Part shown: positions 62,853 through 64,000 of the stretch, piece after piece
How positions within the stretch are numbered: the stretch's first letter is position 1
Layout: each line of letters begins with the position of its first letter
NCBI RefSeq assembly: GCF_013348785.1
Contig: NZ_CP054691.1
Span: 3,658,001 to 3,722,000 of the forward strand
DNA: 64,000 bases
Reading direction: 5' to 3'
From: Gordonia sp. X0973
GTDB lineage: Bacteria > Actinomycetota > Actinomycetes > Mycobacteriales > Mycobacteriaceae
Program-made: the position numbers and the translations under genes
The notes under the pieces: model-generated
Databases searched by the model: none
Seen by the model: the letters and a program-made list of their open reading frames with translations, nothing else
Told to the model about the DNA's origin: nothing

Positions 62853-63374
62853 ATGGACCCGTCGCTCATCGCCCACACCTTCGGCACCGGGATCGGGGGC
62901 ACCCACACCTGGTACGCACCGGCCGACGTCGACCTCAACGGCGACGGCCGCCTCGATTCGGTACGCCTCGACTTCGACGGCGACGGCCTGGTCGACGATC
63001 TGATGGTCGACCTCGACGGGGACGGTATCGCCGACCTCGCCGCACTCGACCTCGATGACGACGGGGTGGTCGACGCCTTCTTCACCGATACCGGCAACGG
63101 GACGTGGTCGGTGTCTGCGCCCGCTCCAACAGGTATCGGCGGCCAACCCCCTGGCGCACCCGACGAGCCGCCGAAGCCAGCACCGCCGCCGGGTCGGGTG
63201 TCGGTACCGATCGATCTCGACGGGGACGGCCGACCCGATGCGACGCTGGTCAGCGGGCCGGGGCCGGGTGGTGAGCTCCGCGTCGACACGGACGGCGACG
63301 GGGTGTGGGACACCGCGCTCGTCGACTCCGACGGGGACGGGGTCATCGACGAAGTGCGGCAGCGCAAACCGTGA
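62853..63374 (+). CDS. Asp-rich repeat protein with D-x-D-x-D-G loops (DUF6802-like)
   Basis: The product has 173 residues. Repeated calcium-loop-like units are visible: VDLNGDGRLD, LDFDGDGLVD, VDLDGDGIAD, LDLDDDGVVD and, after a proline-rich linker, IDLDGDGRPD and VDTDGDGVWD. There is no signal peptide. It is related to the small gene at 27306-27599. Such repeats resemble thrombospondin type 3 or dockerin loops and suggest calcium binding; a role is not known. AAGGA precedes the ATG closely. Confidence 0.75.
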   Translation: MDPSLIAHTFGTGIGGTHTWYAPADVDLNGDGRLDSVRLDFDGDGLVDDLMVDLDGDGIADLAALDLDDDGVVDAFFTDTGNGTWSVSAPAPTGIGGQPPGAPDEPPKPAPPPGRVSVPIDLDGDGRPDATLVSGPGPGGELRVDTDGDGVWDTALVDSDGDGVIDEVRQRKP

Positions 63375-63409
63375 CGACCGGGTCTCCCGGATTCGGGCAT
63401 ACTCGGGGG

Positions 63410-63811
63410 ATGAAGACGATCCTCAACATCATCTGGCTGGTGCTGTGCGGACTGTGGATGGCGATCGGCTACGCGCTCGCCGGCGTCGTCTGCTGCATCT
63501 TGATCGTCACCATCCCGTTCGGCATCGCGTCGTTCCGGATGGCGAACTACGCCCTGTGGCCGTTCGGCCGCACCATCGAGCGCAAGCCGACGGCGGGCAC
63601 GATGTCGCTGATCGGAAACATCATCTGGCTGATCGTCGCCGGGATCTGGCTGGCCATCGGCCACATCACCGCGGGGATCGCCATGTGCGCGACGATCATC
63701 GGGATCCCGTTGGGCATCGCCAGCTTCAAGATGGTCCCGATCTCCCTCATGCCGCTCGGCGTGGAGATCGTCCCCACCGGCTCCGACCGCGCGGTCACCG
63801 TCAACGCCTGA
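63410..63811 (+). CDS. YccF domain membrane protein
   Basis: The product has 133 residues with two tandem YccF units, each with a hydrophobic hairpin followed by IPFGIASFRMANYALWPFG and IPLGIASFKMVPISLMPLG. The family is made of small inner-membrane proteins of unknown function. The ATG at 63410 starts MKTILNIIW. It is convergent with the glpD gene, 21 bp apart. Confidence 0.9.
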   Translation: MKTILNIIWLVLCGLWMAIGYALAGVVCCILIVTIPFGIASFRMANYALWPFGRTIERKPTAGTMSLIGNIIWLIVAGIWLAIGHITAGIAMCATIIGIPLGIASFKMVPISLMPLGVEIVPTGSDRAVTVNA

Positions 63812-63832
63812 CGGCCAGCTCCACGGGAGTGG

Positions 63833-64000
63833 TCAGCCGGCGATCTCCTCGACGGCGGGACGGGCACGGTCGGCATCGGCGGGCACCAGCCCGATCCGGG
63901 TGCGGCGCTCAAGCACGTCGTCGACGGTGAGTGCGCCCTCGTGGGTGAAGGCGAATTCGATCTCGGCGCGGGTCACGTCGATGCCGTCGACGATTGGGGC
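63833..64000 (-). CDS. glpD: Glycerol-3-phosphate dehydrogenase, 3' end only
   Basis: The reverse strand is open from the window edge to TGA at 63833-63835 and encodes 55 residues. It contains VTRAEIEFAFTHEGALTVDDV and LERRTRIGL, the C-terminal domain of aerobic GlpD-type flavoproteins (family motif FA.THEGAL..DDVL.RRTR). The enzyme oxidises glycerol-3-phosphate to dihydroxyacetone phosphate with a quinone acceptor. The start is beyond the window. Confidence 0.85.
   Translation of the reverse strand, partial: APIVDGIDVTRAEIEFAFTHEGALTVDDVLERRTRIGLVPADADRARPAVEEIAG

Overview
The window is chromosomal DNA from a very G+C-rich actinobacterium of the mycolic-acid group (Mycobacteriales), most like Gordonia or a close relative. 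The evidence is an MmpL3-type mycolate exporter in its usual neighbourhood (pckG, a Rv0209-like gene, trmB, a NYN-domain gene, mmpL3, an AI-2E family protein, a YbhN-like protein, and a zmp1-like peptidase further on), a MoxR/DUF58/DUF4350/DUF4129 operon beside RDD and SpoIIM-like genes, two KstR-type palindromes, DUF4333 and DUF4185 proteins, and leuS, yqgE and an MFS gene in the order known from mycobacteria. The genus is an inference from gene content; no rRNA or tRNA gene was found.

Layout. 1-3.0 kb: a two-gene heterodimeric ABC exporter, the first gene cut by the window edge. 3.0-3.5 kb: a DUF433 antitoxin and a DUF5615 toxin gene broken by an internal deletion. 3.6-6.8 kb: an acyl-CoA dehydrogenase, an RDD membrane protein and a SpoIIM-like protein. 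6.85-8.2 kb: a compositionally foreign cassette with one small toxin-domain gene and two tandem paralogues that look like membrane-anchored immunity proteins. 8.26-13.6 kb: the MoxR operon. 13.7-18.5 kb: a KstR-controlled ketosteroid isomerase, an SDR and a large membrane patatin. 18.6-25 kb: a MarR/MFS pair, an F420-type oxidoreductase, an MmpS-like protein and an FtsX/ATPase ABC system. 25-43 kb: pckG, the mmpL3 neighbourhood with a MacRS two-component system inserted, a penicillin-binding-protein relative that has lost its catalytic motifs, a pirin and a Zmp1-type M13 peptidase. 43-49.5 kb: a second KstR operator with an HsaD-like hydrolase, a pair resembling type VII secretion substrates, and a DUF4185 (GH183-type) secreted protein. 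49.8-64 kb: rnhA, tam, a VOC protein, leuS, SdpI and SBF-type membrane proteins, a CocE-type esterase, yqgE, MFS, an EgtE-like enzyme, a DUF6802-like protein, YccF, and the 3' end of glpD.

Two families of intergenic repeats recur. One is a 22-bp tandem unit of the type GTGCCCACTCGGCGGGGTTG at four sites. The other is an interspersed element with the parts TGGTCGAG, GCCGCTAGGCGAG and GTATCGAGACC at four sites. A 43-bp-arm perfect-type hairpin sits downstream of pckG. The most interesting system is the orphan toxin/double-immunity cassette at the end of the MoxR operon. Its toxin domain shows a distant, untested resemblance to the colicin M catalytic region, and its partners look designed to act outside the membrane.
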